A stretch of 64,000 bases of DNA from Salipaludibacillus neizhouensis. GTDB taxonomy: Bacteria > Bacillota > Bacilli > Bacillales > Salisediminibacteriaceae. Of this stretch, positions 9,363-18,492 are shown in pieces; the first letter of the stretch is position 1, and the number at the start of each line of letters is the position of its first letter. Position numbers and translations under genes: made by a program. A model generated the notes under the pieces. It saw nothing but the letters and a program-made list of their open reading frames with translations, ran no database searches and was not told where the DNA came from. The stretch spans positions 203,426 to 267,425 of the forward strand of contig NZ_KZ614147.1 of NCBI RefSeq assembly GCF_002886185.1, in the 5' to 3' direction.

Positions 9363-10724
9363 ATGAGAATCGCAGTTATTGGAAGCACACACGCTGGCAC
9401 TGCCGCTTTAAAAAATATGGCTACTCTTTATCCAGAAGCCCAGATTACCGTATATGAACGAAATGACAATGTTTCCTTTTTATCTTGTGGACTTGCACTT
9501 TATGTCGGAGGAGTAGTAGAAAATGCACAAAGCTTGTTCTATTCTTCACCAGAGGAGCTACGTAAACTCGGGATTCAAGTCAACATGCAACACGAAGTGA
9601 AAGAAATAGACACAGAGAAACAGACAATCGAAGCACTCAACTTGCTTACAAATGAAACGGTCTATGATCGTTATGACAAACTCGTGTTCACAACAGGCTC
9701 TTGGCCGGTAATTCCGCCTCTTGATGGCGTCAATCTTGAGAACGTATTGTTAGCAAAAAATTACGTGCAATCAAATACAATCATTGAAAAAAGTAAAGAA
9801 GCCGAACATATCACGGTTGTCGGCGCTGGCTATATTGGCGTCGAACTCGTCGAAGCCTTTGAAAAGTCTGGCAAAAAAGTGACTCTTATCGATGGCGTAG
9901 ACCGGATACTCAACAAATATCTTGATCAAGAATTCACAGATCCGGTGGAAGCAGATTTCCGTTCACGAGGGATTGAATTGAGACTCGGTGAATCTGTTGA
10001 GAAGTTCGAAGGGAATGGCAAAGTTGAAGCGGTCGTCACTAGCACAGGACGCGTTCAAACAGACCTCGTCATCCTCTGCGTTGGATTCAAACCTAATACA
10101 GGACTGCTTACAGGAAAAGTCGATATGCTTCCAAACGGAGCGATTAAAGTAAATGACTTTATGCAAACCAGTGATCCCAACATTTTCTCTGCCGGAGACT
10201 GCTGTGCAGTGAAGTACAATCCAACCGGAGATCATGCCTATATTCCGTTAGCTACGAATGCGGTTCGAATGGGTACACTAGTTGCTCGTAATATTTTAGA
10301 ACCAACCATCAAAAATGTCGGTACTCAAGGAACATCAGGTCTTCACATCTATGACTTAAACATGGCTTCTACTGGTCTAACGGAAACGAGCGCTTCAGCG
10401 ATGGCTATTAATGTGAAAAGTATCACAATCAATGATAATCATCGTCCTGAATTCATGCCTACTTCCGAGAACGTTCAACTCAAAGTCAGTTTTGATCCGG
10501 ACAGCCACCGCATTCTAGGCGCACAAGTTCTTTCAAAAGCAGATGTCACACAATCTATTAATACTCTTAGTGTTTGTATTCAATCAGGTATGACCATTGA
10601 TGAACTCGGCTACGTGGACTTCTTTTTCCAACCACACTTTAATCAACCGTTTAACTTCATTAATAAAGCCGGTCTCGCAGCTGCAGAACAAAATACGAAA
10701 ACCTTAGCTCCTGTTGGAGTTTAG
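9363..10724 (+). CDS. nox: Water-forming NADH oxidase (Nox2-type flavoprotein)
   Basis: A 453-residue pyridine-nucleotide disulfide reductase family flavoprotein. FAD-binding GSTHAGTAAL is at 7-16, the single redox Cys42 in SFLSCGLALYVGG, an NAD-binding VVGAGYIGVELVE near 155-170, the second FAD motif FSAGDC, and a dimerisation domain follow. The SFLSCG-ALYVGG context is that of H2O-forming NADH oxidases rather than CoA-disulfide reductases, although the families are close. It regenerates NAD+ by four-electron reduction of O2. The ribosome-binding site AGGAGG is 9 bases before the ATG; an NADH-responsive operator lies upstream and a strong terminator follows. Confidence 0.85.
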   Translation: MRIAVIGSTHAGTAALKNMATLYPEAQITVYERNDNVSFLSCGLALYVGGVVENAQSLFYSSPEELRKLGIQVNMQHEVKEIDTEKQTIEALNLLTNETVYDRYDKLVFTTGSWPVIPPLDGVNLENVLLAKNYVQSNTIIEKSKEAEHITVVGAGYIGVELVEAFEKSGKKVTLIDGVDRILNKYLDQEFTDPVEADFRSRGIELRLGESVEKFEGNGKVEAVVTSTGRVQTDLVILCVGFKPNTGLLTGKVDMLPNGAIKVNDFMQTSDPNIFSAGDCCAVKYNPTGDHAYIPLATNAVRMGTLVARNILEPTIKNVGTQGTSGLHIYDLNMASTGLTETSASAMAINVKSITINDNHRPEFMPTSENVQLKVSFDPDSHRILGAQVLSKADVTQSINTLSVCIQSGMTIDELGYVDFFFQPHFNQPFNFINKAGLAAAEQNTKTLAPVGV

Positions 10725-10730
10725 GAAAAC

Positions 10731-10764
10731 AGAAACCCCCGATTTATTGAAATCGGGGGTTTCT
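10731..10764 (+). terminator. Rho-independent terminator of nox
   Basis: Perfect 15 bp stem (AGAAACCCCCGATTT with AAATCGGGGGTTTCT), 4-base loop, followed by a T-rich tract. Confidence 0.92.
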
Positions 10765-11074
10765 GTTTTAATTGTTTTAATGAATAAACTTTATAAGCTA
10801 TTTTTTATTTCAAATGCTTATTAGTTTTAACTTGGACATACCAAATCGTGAAAAAGAAAGTGGCTACTCGTAGCCGCATACACCTTTGTTGCTCCGTTGG
10901 CCCCTGTCTACCCCGCCACAAAGACTGTAAAATGATCAAGAGCATCTAAAAGGAGAGGAACCATCCTTCTTATGCTAAGGATTCCTAAGCAACTCACTAT
11001 CTCTTTCAATATTGTTTTCATATCCTTTCTCTCTCTTTTGAATAAATTCTTTTACTCTATCATCTATGTTATTA
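10765..11074. other. Intergenic region, nothing recognised
   Basis: About 310 bases between the nox terminator and the end of the next minus-strand gene. A GGCTACtcGTAGCC mini-hairpin is near 10861; no coding or repeat signal was seen. Confidence 0.5.
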
Positions 11075-11893
11075 CTAGTTCCTTAATAATTGCATGTACT
11101 GAGAGTATTTTTCTCTTTCTACCTCATTTCTTTTCAGAGTAAATTCTTTCACTCTCGCTTCAACTTCAGTATATTGTAAAGGCGGCACATCTTTTTCAAA
11201 TTTTTCAACAGAAGTTTTTAGCGTATTAAGTACTCTTCCATTTACTGAATCTTTCAATAGATTTTGAGACTTAATTAAATATTCCAACTCAGATCCATCG
11301 TACGATTCTTTATTCTCAATAATCCAATTTAAAATGGTTTCCCGTGAACTTGTTGTATAATCCATTAGTAGTGCTTGTTTATAAACTGTTTTGGCAAACT
11401 CATTTTCCAGGGTATTCATATCCTGAGATATCTTGAGTGTCAACACCCTAGTTTTTTTTACGACTTCAATTTTAACGTCCATTTCTTTTCGGATTTGATC
11501 TAATTTTTCTTGCCCTTCCTTTTGATAAGAGAATGCATTGTAAACTTGTAATATTTCTTCTTGCATTTCTACATCAAGTCCATTTATCAACTTAACACTA
11601 CCCAATATCTCAGTCATTTCATTAGGAAGTTTATCTTCTTTTTGTCTCATTAAATCTAATTTTGGTGCATTTAACAAACTGCTGTTGAAGGGTAATAGGA
11701 TACCAGTAACTTTTTGGGCTAGATTTCTTTCTACAACTGCCCCTTGGTAATCTAATACCAAGGCATCTGTCGGTTTATTAAAACGGAAATATTGAATAAA
11801 GGAATACGTGCTCCCATCTAATTCCGTTTTATAACTAAATAGTTGGTGGGTTTCGAGAAATTTTTTGTGTTTCTTTATATTTTTTTCAAGCAT
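11075..11893 (-). CDS. Hypothetical helical protein
   Basis: About 272 residues, no recognised domain. GGAGG lies six bases before the ATG at 11893, so that start is preferred over an in-frame upstream TTG. The N-terminal ~100 residues look like mixed alpha/beta. The rest is largely helical and charged, with probable coiled coil at about 120-170 and near the C-terminus (VEARVKEFTLKRNEVEREK). No signal peptide or membrane segment. It stands alone between a forward oxidase and a forward membrane protein. Confidence 0.6.
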   Translation of the reverse strand: MLEKNIKKHKKFLETHQLFSYKTELDGSTYSFIQYFRFNKPTDALVLDYQGAVVERNLAQKVTGILLPFNSSLLNAPKLDLMRQKEDKLPNEMTEILGSVKLINGLDVEMQEEILQVYNAFSYQKEGQEKLDQIRKEMDVKIEVVKKTRVLTLKISQDMNTLENEFAKTVYKQALLMDYTTSSRETILNWIIENKESYDGSELEYLIKSQNLLKDSVNGRVLNTLKTSVEKFEKDVPPLQYTEVEARVKEFTLKRNEVEREKYSQYMQLLRN

Positions 11894-12273
11894 AATCAAC
11901 CTCCAAAAAATGATTTAGCGTTTTTAACTAACTTTTTAATCCTCTTACAGCTTTTGTTCAGGCTCTTACAGAAAGAAGCGCTCACATTTATTGCCTCTTG
12001 TATCAAACTACCACAAGGACCAATATATATACAGTTTAGATAAATTAAGTTAAAGGGACTTTTATCTTATTAATCCTATAATTTCCTCTTCTTTTTTCGA
12101 GTGATATGAGAGTTAGAAAAGGAGATTAACGCAGGGTAGTGAAATGATGTCCATACTTAAATATGAAAGTTAATTAACTTATTGAGTAATAAAATTGCAG
12201 TTTTAATAAGTGATATGTACACTTCCTACACACACTAATACAAAGGCTTTAGACTAAAGGAGTTGACTGTCAG
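11894..12273. other. Divergent intergenic region
   Basis: About 380 bases separating divergently transcribed genes. It must hold both promoters. A ribosome-binding site (AAAGGAG) precedes 12274. No repeat or RNA motif was recognised. Confidence 0.5.
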
Positions 12274-13278
12274 ATGAAGAATCCATTTTTAATGTTCAGT
12301 TATGTATTTCTATTCTTACTTTTCATACCTTCGGTGATGGTGCATGCGCACGTGAAATGGTTTACAGAGGCTGAAGCCGAGAGAGCACCCATCGAACAAA
12401 TCATTAGTCCTTTATTTGTCACTTTAGCCTTTATTACCGCAGTAATATTAGCCGTTTTACCGCAGCTTGTTCCAAAAATTATGGCTTATCAGCCATTAAA
12501 AAAAGTTGAACAGAGCTTAGGAAGTTTTAGATCTTACACCTATTGGATCATTAAGTATGGGGCAGCTCTCGCTATTCTCGTTCAAGTGTTCACAGGTGGA
12601 CTGTTTGCGCCGGAGTTATTGGCCCCTACCGAAATGTGGACGATCCTGCCATGGGCTGCTATTATACTTTTGCTCATTCCACACTTATTTGCTACGAGAG
12701 CAGCTGGAATCATACTTCTACTTTTGTTTTCCATAACAACCTTGGAGTACGGGATCTTCCATATGCTCGATTACGCTTTTTACCTTGCTGTCATTTTCAT
12801 TTTGCTGTTTCAAGGTACCAAACTACAAGCCTGGGGTTTTCCTGTTTTATACTTGGCAACCGGATTATCCCTTTGCTGGGTTGCCGTTGAAAAATTCGTC
12901 TATCCTACCATGGCTACTGATGTGATTTTAAACCATGGTGTTCCAACATTTGGTTTCTCTCCGGAGACGTTCGTTATTCTTAGTGCCTACATTGAATTTG
13001 TCGTAGGTTACCTTCTCGTTGTAGGGATTCTCAACCGCTTGTTAGCACTTGTACTTACCATTATATTCGTGTCGACAACGATGCTGTTTGGAACAACGGA
13101 AATTATCGGACACCTGATGATTCATATTATTTTAATTACATTTATCATCGAAGGCGTCTCATTTTACAAGCCACCGATTGGCATGCATCAGAGTCCTATA
13201 GAAAAAATCGTATTCGTCTTTTTAAACTTTTTGTTTGTCTTGGCAACAATCCTTCTCATTTATTACCGCTTTGCCTAA
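12274..13278 (+). CDS. Polytopic membrane protein, DoxX-like
   Basis: A 334-residue protein with an N-terminal signal-like helix (FSYVFLFLLFIPSVMVHA). A short exposed segment starting HVKWF is followed by eight or more hydrophobic helices. The C-terminal half resembles DoxX-type membrane proteins, in a GHLMIHIILITFIIEG context. Function is unknown. The ribosome-binding site AAGGAG is well placed. The stop codon overlaps the start of a structured repeat that could act as its 3' processing or termination signal. Confidence 0.65.
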   Translation: MKNPFLMFSYVFLFLLFIPSVMVHAHVKWFTEAEAERAPIEQIISPLFVTLAFITAVILAVLPQLVPKIMAYQPLKKVEQSLGSFRSYTYWIIKYGAALAILVQVFTGGLFAPELLAPTEMWTILPWAAIILLLIPHLFATRAAGIILLLLFSITTLEYGIFHMLDYAFYLAVIFILLFQGTKLQAWGFPVLYLATGLSLCWVAVEKFVYPTMATDVILNHGVPTFGFSPETFVILSAYIEFVVGYLLVVGILNRLLALVLTIIFVSTTMLFGTTEIIGHLMIHIILITFIIEGVSFYKPPIGMHQSPIEKIVFVFLNFLFVLATILLIYYRFA

Positions 13279-13401
13279 GAAAAACGGCATAGCCGTCTTT
13301 TATTAGTACAGCGTCAGCTTCCACCGCTATCTTTTAAGTATCAAGGGTGGGTTTTCCTTGATACGTGCGGTGTGAAGGTAGCTGCCAATTTTATAAATTC
13401 T
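13277..13401. repeat. Structured ~125 bp repeat, copy 2
   Basis: Near-identical to the copy at 1301-1426. The long stem reads CTTCCACCGC with GCGGTGTGAAG (perfect apart from one bulged T), enclosing TATCAAGG/CCTTGATA. It begins in the stop codon of the DoxX-like gene. Confidence 0.78.
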
Positions 13402-13404
13402 CCT

Positions 13405-13528
13405 AAGAAAAACGTGCATCGTCTTTTTTAATATATAGCGTGATCTTTCGCCACAATCATTTAAGTGTTAAGGGTGGGTTTCCCTTGACACGAGTGGCGT
13501 AAAGATAGCTGTCAACATTGACTTTTTA
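13405..13528. repeat. Structured ~125 bp repeat, copy 3 (diverged)
   Basis: Tandem to copy 2 but diverged in sequence while keeping the fold. The stem becomes CTTTCGCCAC with GTGGCGTAAAG, and the inner hairpin TGTTAAGGG with CCCTTGACA. Several differences from copy 2 are paired changes (C-G to T-A, G-C to A-T) that preserve pairing. Confidence 0.72.
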
Positions 13529-13535
13529 AAAAATT

Positions 13536-13662
13536 TACTCGAAGAAGCGAAGGCTGCAACCCCTGCTCTTTGTATCAAAAGTAAGGATTTTTAATTTGCC
13601 TGTACTAATAGGGTGCTGTTTTACTTAAAACAAAGGTGAGTCATGCCTCGCTTCTTTGAGTA
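13536..13662 (+). other. Long-range hairpin upstream of the acyl-CoA synthetase
   Basis: Arms TACTCGAAGAAGCGA (13536-13550) and TCGCTTCTTTGAGTA (13648-13662) pair over 15 bp with one G-U wobble, enclosing about 97 bases. It lies between copy 3 of the repeat and the promoter of the next gene. It could be a terminator-like relic, an RNA leader or a decayed insertion element. Confidence 0.4.
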
Positions 13663-13775
13663 CTTTCAAAAGATATCGACTCTACGCAAAATCACCTTTC
13701 AGTTACACGATTTGGTTCGTAAACACTTTCCCATTTTTCAAAATCGTATTAATTCTTTTGTATGTTGATTTTCTG

Positions 13776-13781
13776 TATAAT
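13776..13781 (+). promoter_or_regulatory. Probable -10 box of the acyl-CoA synthetase gene
   Basis: A perfect TATAAT lies 52 bases before the ATG. A TTCTTT 17 bases upstream is the best, weak, -35 candidate. Confidence 0.5.
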
Positions 13782-13833
13782 GGATGGATAAGTTAGTTAC
13801 CTATTATGATATTTGGAAGAGGGGAATTTAGAC

Positions 13834-15405
13834 ATGCAAGATTTAGTTGCTCCAGAAATGTATAACTTAGCACAGGAAATCGAAAATCATAATTCTAGGT
13901 CTGAACGTCTTGCCATTAAGTGGCTCAATGACGAAGGGGACTCTCGAAACATTACATATGCGGAAATGATCGAGCAGATGAATAAATTTGCTAATGCATT
14001 AATTAGCCAAGGTCTTGAAAAAGGAGATCGGGTCCTGTTAATCTTCCCAAGATTGCCGGAAACTTATTTTATTTATCTAGCATGCATTAAGGCAGGTTTG
14101 ATTATCATACCTTGCTCCGAAATGCTACGGGCAAAGGACTTAAGCTACCGAATCAATCATGCTGAAGCCAAAGCAGTCATTGCTTACAGTGCATTTACAA
14201 CAGAAGTAGATGCCATTCAAGAAACAATGCCTTCCCTCCGTTTGAAGTGTTCAGTTGGAGAGAATGTAACAGGTTGGGATTCCTTATCCATGCTGGCAGA
14301 ACCAAAGTCTTCTTCATTTGATGCCATTCCGACTAACCGTGATGAAACTGCCTTTCTTCCATATACATCCGGAACTACAGGGAATCCAAAGGCTGTTGTG
14401 CATACACACGGTTGGGCCTACTCCCATTTACAAACAGCTTCCAAAGAATGGCTTGGTGTTGAACCGGGTGATGTTGTTTGGGCAACAGCCGCACCGGGAT
14501 GGCAGAAATGGGTATGGAGTCCCTTCCTATCAACGATCGGTATGGGGGCCACTGCTTTTGTTTATGACGGCAAGTTTAATCCGTCACTTTACTTGCAACT
14601 CCTTCAAGATCATCAGATTCAAGTCTTATGCTGCACGCCAACGGAATACCGGTTTATGGCTAAGCTGGATAACCTTGATGATTACCAGTTACCCTACCTT
14701 CGAAGTACCGTTTCAGCCGGAGAACCGTTGAACAGACAGGTCATTGAAACGTTTAAGCACCATTTCAATGTCAATGTAAGAGACGGTTATGGCCAAACGG
14801 AAAGTACCTTGCTAGTAGGTACAATGATCGGAATGGAAATTAAACCTGGATCCATGGGGATACCTACACCTGGGAACAGAGTAGAGATTATTGATGAAGG
14901 TGGCTTGCCTGTGAAAATTGGCGAACAAGGAGATATTGCCCTCCATAAAAGCACGCCGGCATTATTCAAGGAATACTACAAGGATCCCGAGCGAACTTCT
15001 ATGGCTTATCGAGGCGATTGGTACATAACCGGGGATCAAGCTAAAAAAGATTCTGACGGATACTTTTGGTTTGAAGGTCGCTCCGACGATATTATCGTAA
15101 GCTCTGGTTATACAATTGGACCTTTTGAAGTCGAGGATGCCATTATGAAGCATTCAGCTGTGAAAGAGTGTGCCGTCATTGCAAGCCCCGATGAGGTAAG
15201 AGGTAATATCGTTAAAGCGTTTGTTGTGCTGAAAGACCCCGGTCAGGAATCGGACGAACTCGTTACTGACATTCAAAACCACGTCAAAACGCTGACAGCA
15301 CCATATAAATATCCAAGAAAAGTAACTTTTACTCATGAGCTTCCAAAAACTAGTTCAGGGAAAATAAGACGCATTGAATTGCGGTTAAAGGAAAATAATG
15401 AATAG
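13834..15405 (+). CDS. Acyl-CoA synthetase (AMP-forming, medium-chain/ACSM-like)
   Basis: About 523 residues of the ANL superfamily. The P-loop-like YTSGTTGNPKAVVHTH, the adenylate-binding GYGQTES, the YRGDWYITGD hinge region and the C-terminal lysine in PKTSSGKIRRIELR are all present. It activates a carboxylate through an acyl-AMP to acyl-CoA. The reading frame is open upstream from a TTG at 13813, but the AGAGGGG ribosome-binding site points to the ATG at 13834. The single-gene layout resembles Bacillus YtcI; chain-length preference cannot be read from the sequence. Confidence 0.82.
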   Translation: MQDLVAPEMYNLAQEIENHNSRSERLAIKWLNDEGDSRNITYAEMIEQMNKFANALISQGLEKGDRVLLIFPRLPETYFIYLACIKAGLIIIPCSEMLRAKDLSYRINHAEAKAVIAYSAFTTEVDAIQETMPSLRLKCSVGENVTGWDSLSMLAEPKSSSFDAIPTNRDETAFLPYTSGTTGNPKAVVHTHGWAYSHLQTASKEWLGVEPGDVVWATAAPGWQKWVWSPFLSTIGMGATAFVYDGKFNPSLYLQLLQDHQIQVLCCTPTEYRFMAKLDNLDDYQLPYLRSTVSAGEPLNRQVIETFKHHFNVNVRDGYGQTESTLLVGTMIGMEIKPGSMGIPTPGNRVEIIDEGGLPVKIGEQGDIALHKSTPALFKEYYKDPERTSMAYRGDWYITGDQAKKDSDGYFWFEGRSDDIIVSSGYTIGPFEVEDAIMKHSAVKECAVIASPDEVRGNIVKAFVVLKDPGQESDELVTDIQNHVKTLTAPYKYPRKVTFTHELPKTSSGKIRRIELRLKENNE

Positions 15406-15449
15406 AAATCGAAATAATCTCAACTTCTAAAGCAAAATCTTAATACAAA

Positions 15450-15481
15450 GAAAGAAGCTGTCTAAAAAGTCAGCTTCTTTC
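15450..15481 (+). terminator. Terminator of the acyl-CoA synthetase gene
   Basis: Stem GAAAGAAGCTG with CAGCTTCTTTC and a 10-base loop. The remaining bases to 15738 hold no recognisable gene. Confidence 0.75.
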
Positions 15482-15738
15482 TGAATGAAACATGGCAATT
15501 ACTTCGTTCGCTCCGCACCAACTATAAGGATTCTCATAGCGGAATTTAAACAAATGGAACGAATTCGTCCATTGCATTTTGTCTCATAAGGTTTTTAACC
15601 TTTTCGGACACCTTCTGTTCAATAAGACTGTTCCACCATTGAGAACGAGCAAACCTGCTCTGTTTTATCTCATAAAACTTGCCTTATTTTATAAGTACCA
15701 ATAATCATTTACGCTTTTAGCAATGTCCTTCTATAAAG

Positions 15739-16689
15739 TTAATATCTCGGCCAACCCTGATTATCCCAGTATAAATCATTTATTAATAGTTTTGGAACAC
15801 CATTGTCATCCGCATCATAGGCGTGTCTGACAAATATGTTATTATTATAAACAAATTGACCACCTACGCCTGGAAAACGTTCATTTCCCCCATCAAAAAT
15901 AGTACCTCCGCCATAAAGCATGTTGACACCGTTCTTATCATAATAAGGGCCAGTAATGTTTTCTGAACGTCCAACAGTGATTTTATATGTGCTATTTACA
16001 CCATCACAACACTTGTCAATGGAAGTGAATAAGTAATAGTAACCGTCTTTGTAGGTAATATTAGGATTTTCAATTGCATCGTTATTATTAGGCCTTGCTG
16101 CTATCGAATGATAGGCACCGCCGTTCGGCTTCATTGTCGCAGGGTCTAGCTTTGTCACTTTCAATCCGCTCCAAAAGGACCCAAAAGCTAGCCAAGGTTC
16201 ACCATTCTCATCTATTACCAAATTTGGATCCAGTGCGTTGAAATTGTCGCTAGATGAAGAATTAATCACCATTCCTTCGTCTCGCCAATTCCCTGCATCA
16301 ATCCGATCGGCTGACATGAGACCAATTGCAGATGTATTTTCACCAAACTCTGACACACTATAATATAGCCAATACTTCCCGTTATAGTACTGAATGTCAG
16401 GTGCCCAGACGTCATTATAGTTTTGGTTAGGAACATAATCACTCCACCAAGACAAAGGCTCTGGGAATATTTGAGGGACTTCCCGCCAATTCATATTGTC
16501 ACCTGCTTGCGAAACTTTCAAACCTTCCCCTGTATAAAACTGGTACCAATAGTTATCTTCTTTAATTAAAGTAGGATCATGAGTAAACGTATTACCATTC
16601 ATCTCCCAAAATGCGGCGGAAGCTGGTGAACCAACTGAAAGTAAAATACCAAGTATCATTAAAACGATCAATGACTTTTTTCTTTTCAA
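15739..16689 (-). CDS. abnA: Secreted endo-1,5-alpha-L-arabinanase (GH43)
   Basis: A 316-residue GH43 protein starting with TTG at 16689. That start has a strong AAGGAGGAG ribosome-binding site and begins a signal peptide (KRKKSLIVLMILGILL, cleavage after ASA at about 25). The five-bladed propeller catalytic residues are the Asp in FTHDPT (base), the Asp in FNALDPNL (pKa modulator) and the Glu in AIENPNI (acid). It cleaves alpha-1,5-arabinan outside the cell. Length matches Bacillus AbnA. No arabinose operon is visible in the window. Confidence 0.88.
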   Translation of the reverse strand: MKRKKSLIVLMILGILLSVGSPASAAFWEMNGNTFTHDPTLIKEDNYWYQFYTGEGLKVSQAGDNMNWREVPQIFPEPLSWWSDYVPNQNYNDVWAPDIQYYNGKYWLYYSVSEFGENTSAIGLMSADRIDAGNWRDEGMVINSSSSDNFNALDPNLVIDENGEPWLAFGSFWSGLKVTKLDPATMKPNGGAYHSIAARPNNNDAIENPNITYKDGYYYLFTSIDKCCDGVNSTYKITVGRSENITGPYYDKNGVNMLYGGGTIFDGGNERFPGVGGQFVYNNNIFVRHAYDADDNGVPKLLINDLYWDNQGWPRY

Positions 16690-17133
16690 GTTTATCTCCT
16701 CCTTTAAATATAGTGCTTGGTTTTCATCTTCGGTAAGTAGTAACAGGATTTTTATCATGCCTCGATAAAACCACCCCCTTAACGGTAAATACTAATATAG
16801 TTAATTAATATATTTATTAACTAATATGTAATTCTATAAATAGTCTACAAGGAGTATTATTTAATATGATTTGAATCACTTCACACCGCCCTTAGAACGC
16901 TATAACTTTTTGATATTTATAAATATTCCGAATAGTAAGCGTATTCATTAATTATATTACATCTTTCTTAACCATATAGCAAGGTGAATAAGAAGAAAAT
17001 TCAAATAAGTCAAGAAAAAAATCAAAAAAGAGCGATACTTTTTTCGGAAAAGGTTCACAAAAACGTCACTTATGAAAAAAAATCTAGGGATATATAATTA
17101 CATCTATGTTCTAAAAAGAAAGGATGTTTATAC
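16690..17133. other. Divergent intergenic region
   Basis: About 440 AT-rich bases between abnA (minus) and the DUF2798 gene (plus). They hold the promoters for both. No repeat, riboswitch or additional gene was recognised. Confidence 0.5.
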
Positions 17134-17619
17134 TTGCCTAGCAATAAAAAAGAAGGGATCATTTTTGGACTTTTTATGTGTTTCGGAATGGTACTAATTA
17201 TGTCTGCTTATAACACAGCTTTACACGGTGAATTTTCATCGGCTACGATAGGAAGTTTAGTGATTCAATTTGTCATTACGTTTATCATCGCTTTTATCGT
17301 AGAATCAATAGTCGAACCGCAAGCGCGTAAAATTGCATTATCATTACCTTACGATAAATCGAAAAAACTCAACTTTATTTTGGCGATGTCTGTCTGCATG
17401 GTCCCGATGATGGTTCTTATTATGTCAGGATACGGCCTTATTTTAATGTCGTTCATGTCAGGAGTGGAGGGTTCTATTTTCACAGCCTACCTTAAAATTG
17501 TTGGTCTAAACTTTATCGTAGCTTTCCCAGCGCAGTTACTAATTGTTGGTCCAATCTCACGAAAATTGTTAACAAAATACATTAAACCATCCACACAAAA
17601 ACCTGGGATAATCGCGTAA
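17134..17619 (+). CDS. DUF2798 family membrane protein
   Basis: A 161-residue protein with four hydrophobic helices arranged as two repeats, each beginning near a FGLFMCFGMVLIMSAYN-like segment. This is the DUF2798 layout. It starts with TTG preceded by AAAGGATG. Function unknown; it is the last chromosomal gene before the island and is followed by its own terminator. Confidence 0.7.
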   Translation: MPSNKKEGIIFGLFMCFGMVLIMSAYNTALHGEFSSATIGSLVIQFVITFIIAFIVESIVEPQARKIALSLPYDKSKKLNFILAMSVCMVPMMVLIMSGYGLILMSFMSGVEGSIFTAYLKIVGLNFIVAFPAQLLIVGPISRKLLTKYIKPSTQKPGIIA

Positions 17620-17620
17620 A

Positions 17621-17651
17621 ACAAGCAAGCTACCAATAGTAGCTTGCTTGT
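17621..17651 (+). terminator. Terminator of the DUF2798 gene
   Basis: Perfect 13 bp stem ACAAGCAAGCTAC with GTAGCTTGCTTGT, 5-base loop, followed by TTTTT. Confidence 0.9.
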
Positions 17652-17852
17652 TTTTATATTTAACTGCGATAATCGTTTTCGTTTCCTCTTGCTAATGAAT
17701 ATGAATGAAGGGTGAAATTCTAAATACAAATGTGTTTTTTACTAGATCAGCTAATCTTTTCTAGTACAAAAAAAAACGGTCTGAATCTATACTTTATTAT
17801 CTATAAAGAAAAGATTAAATCCCTGTTTTTCGGCATTTCTTCTGAAACAAAA

Positions 17853-17980
17853 AAAAAACCCTCATTACTCGCAATGAGCAAAGAGGGTTGAACCCTTGAT
17901 ATAAAAGGGATATTAACGCTTTGAAAACTGAGGAGCACGACGTGCGCCTTTAAGTCCGTATTTCTTACGCTCTTTCATAC
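17853..17980. repeat. attL: duplicated rpsI 3' end and terminator
   Basis: Matches 55743-55870 with only four differences. The outer part is presumably the original chromosomal sequence. Its terminator hairpin is imperfect compared with the copy at the right end. Confidence 0.92.
17913..17980 (-). pseudogene. rpsI: Displaced C-terminal tail of ribosomal protein S9
   Basis: Minus-strand reading gives [20 protein letters not shown] plus Arg and a stop, identical in protein to the end of intact rpsI. The two DNA differences within it are silent. Sequence diverges immediately upstream of this tail, which marks the island boundary. Confidence 0.92.
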
Positions 17981-18074
17981 CTACCATAACACTCAGTTAG
18001 GTAGCGTTATGTATGGCTTACTGCATAAGGGATTTAAAGTTTTATCACATCACTCAATTATTCCTGACTTCTAA

Positions 18075-18098
18075 AAAAGTGGGTGAAAAGTGGGTGAA
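18075..18098 (+). repeat. Arm-type integrase site, left
   Basis: A 24 bp sequence with two GTGGGTGA units separated by AAAA, identical to 55703-55726 and in the same orientation. Position near both island ends suggests recombinase arm-binding sites. Confidence 0.6.
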
Positions 18099-18184
18099 AA
18101 ACAATAATATAATGCTGGCGGGCAATAGAAAAGATACTTTATAAATATTTGCGAGTTTTACCAATTGCTCAGTAATACCCCTCT

Positions 18185-18470
18185 ATTTTATCATCTTCAT
18201 AGTAATTCGTTATCCATCCTTTATCCTTAAAATACGATAAGATTTAAGTATTAAAATCGCTGACCAGAATTTTAGGTCTTTTCCCATCAAATGATTTGGC
18301 AAACTCTTTCATTTAAACAATTAACATAACCTCTTTATCTCTTGTAACTTCAATTCTTTTAAGTTATTGGATAACAGTTGCTGTATAAGACCTTTCAACC
18401 TTTCGGTGCTCAAGTAAATTAAATAACAGTTCTTTGGGCAATTCAAAAGAGGCAACTCATTTTACTGTTA
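18185..18470 (-). pseudogene. Decayed reading frame with several in-frame stops
   Basis: One minus-strand frame reads LPKELLFNLLEHRKVERSYT, then KRIEVTRDKEVMLIV, then MKEFAKSFDGKRPKILVSDF, then SYFKDKGWITNYYEDDKI. The pieces are separated by three in-frame TAA codons. The protein-like composition in one frame suggests a small decayed gene. No family recognised. Confidence 0.4.
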
Positions 18471-18492
18471 CTAGAATGAGTAAAAATTAAGT

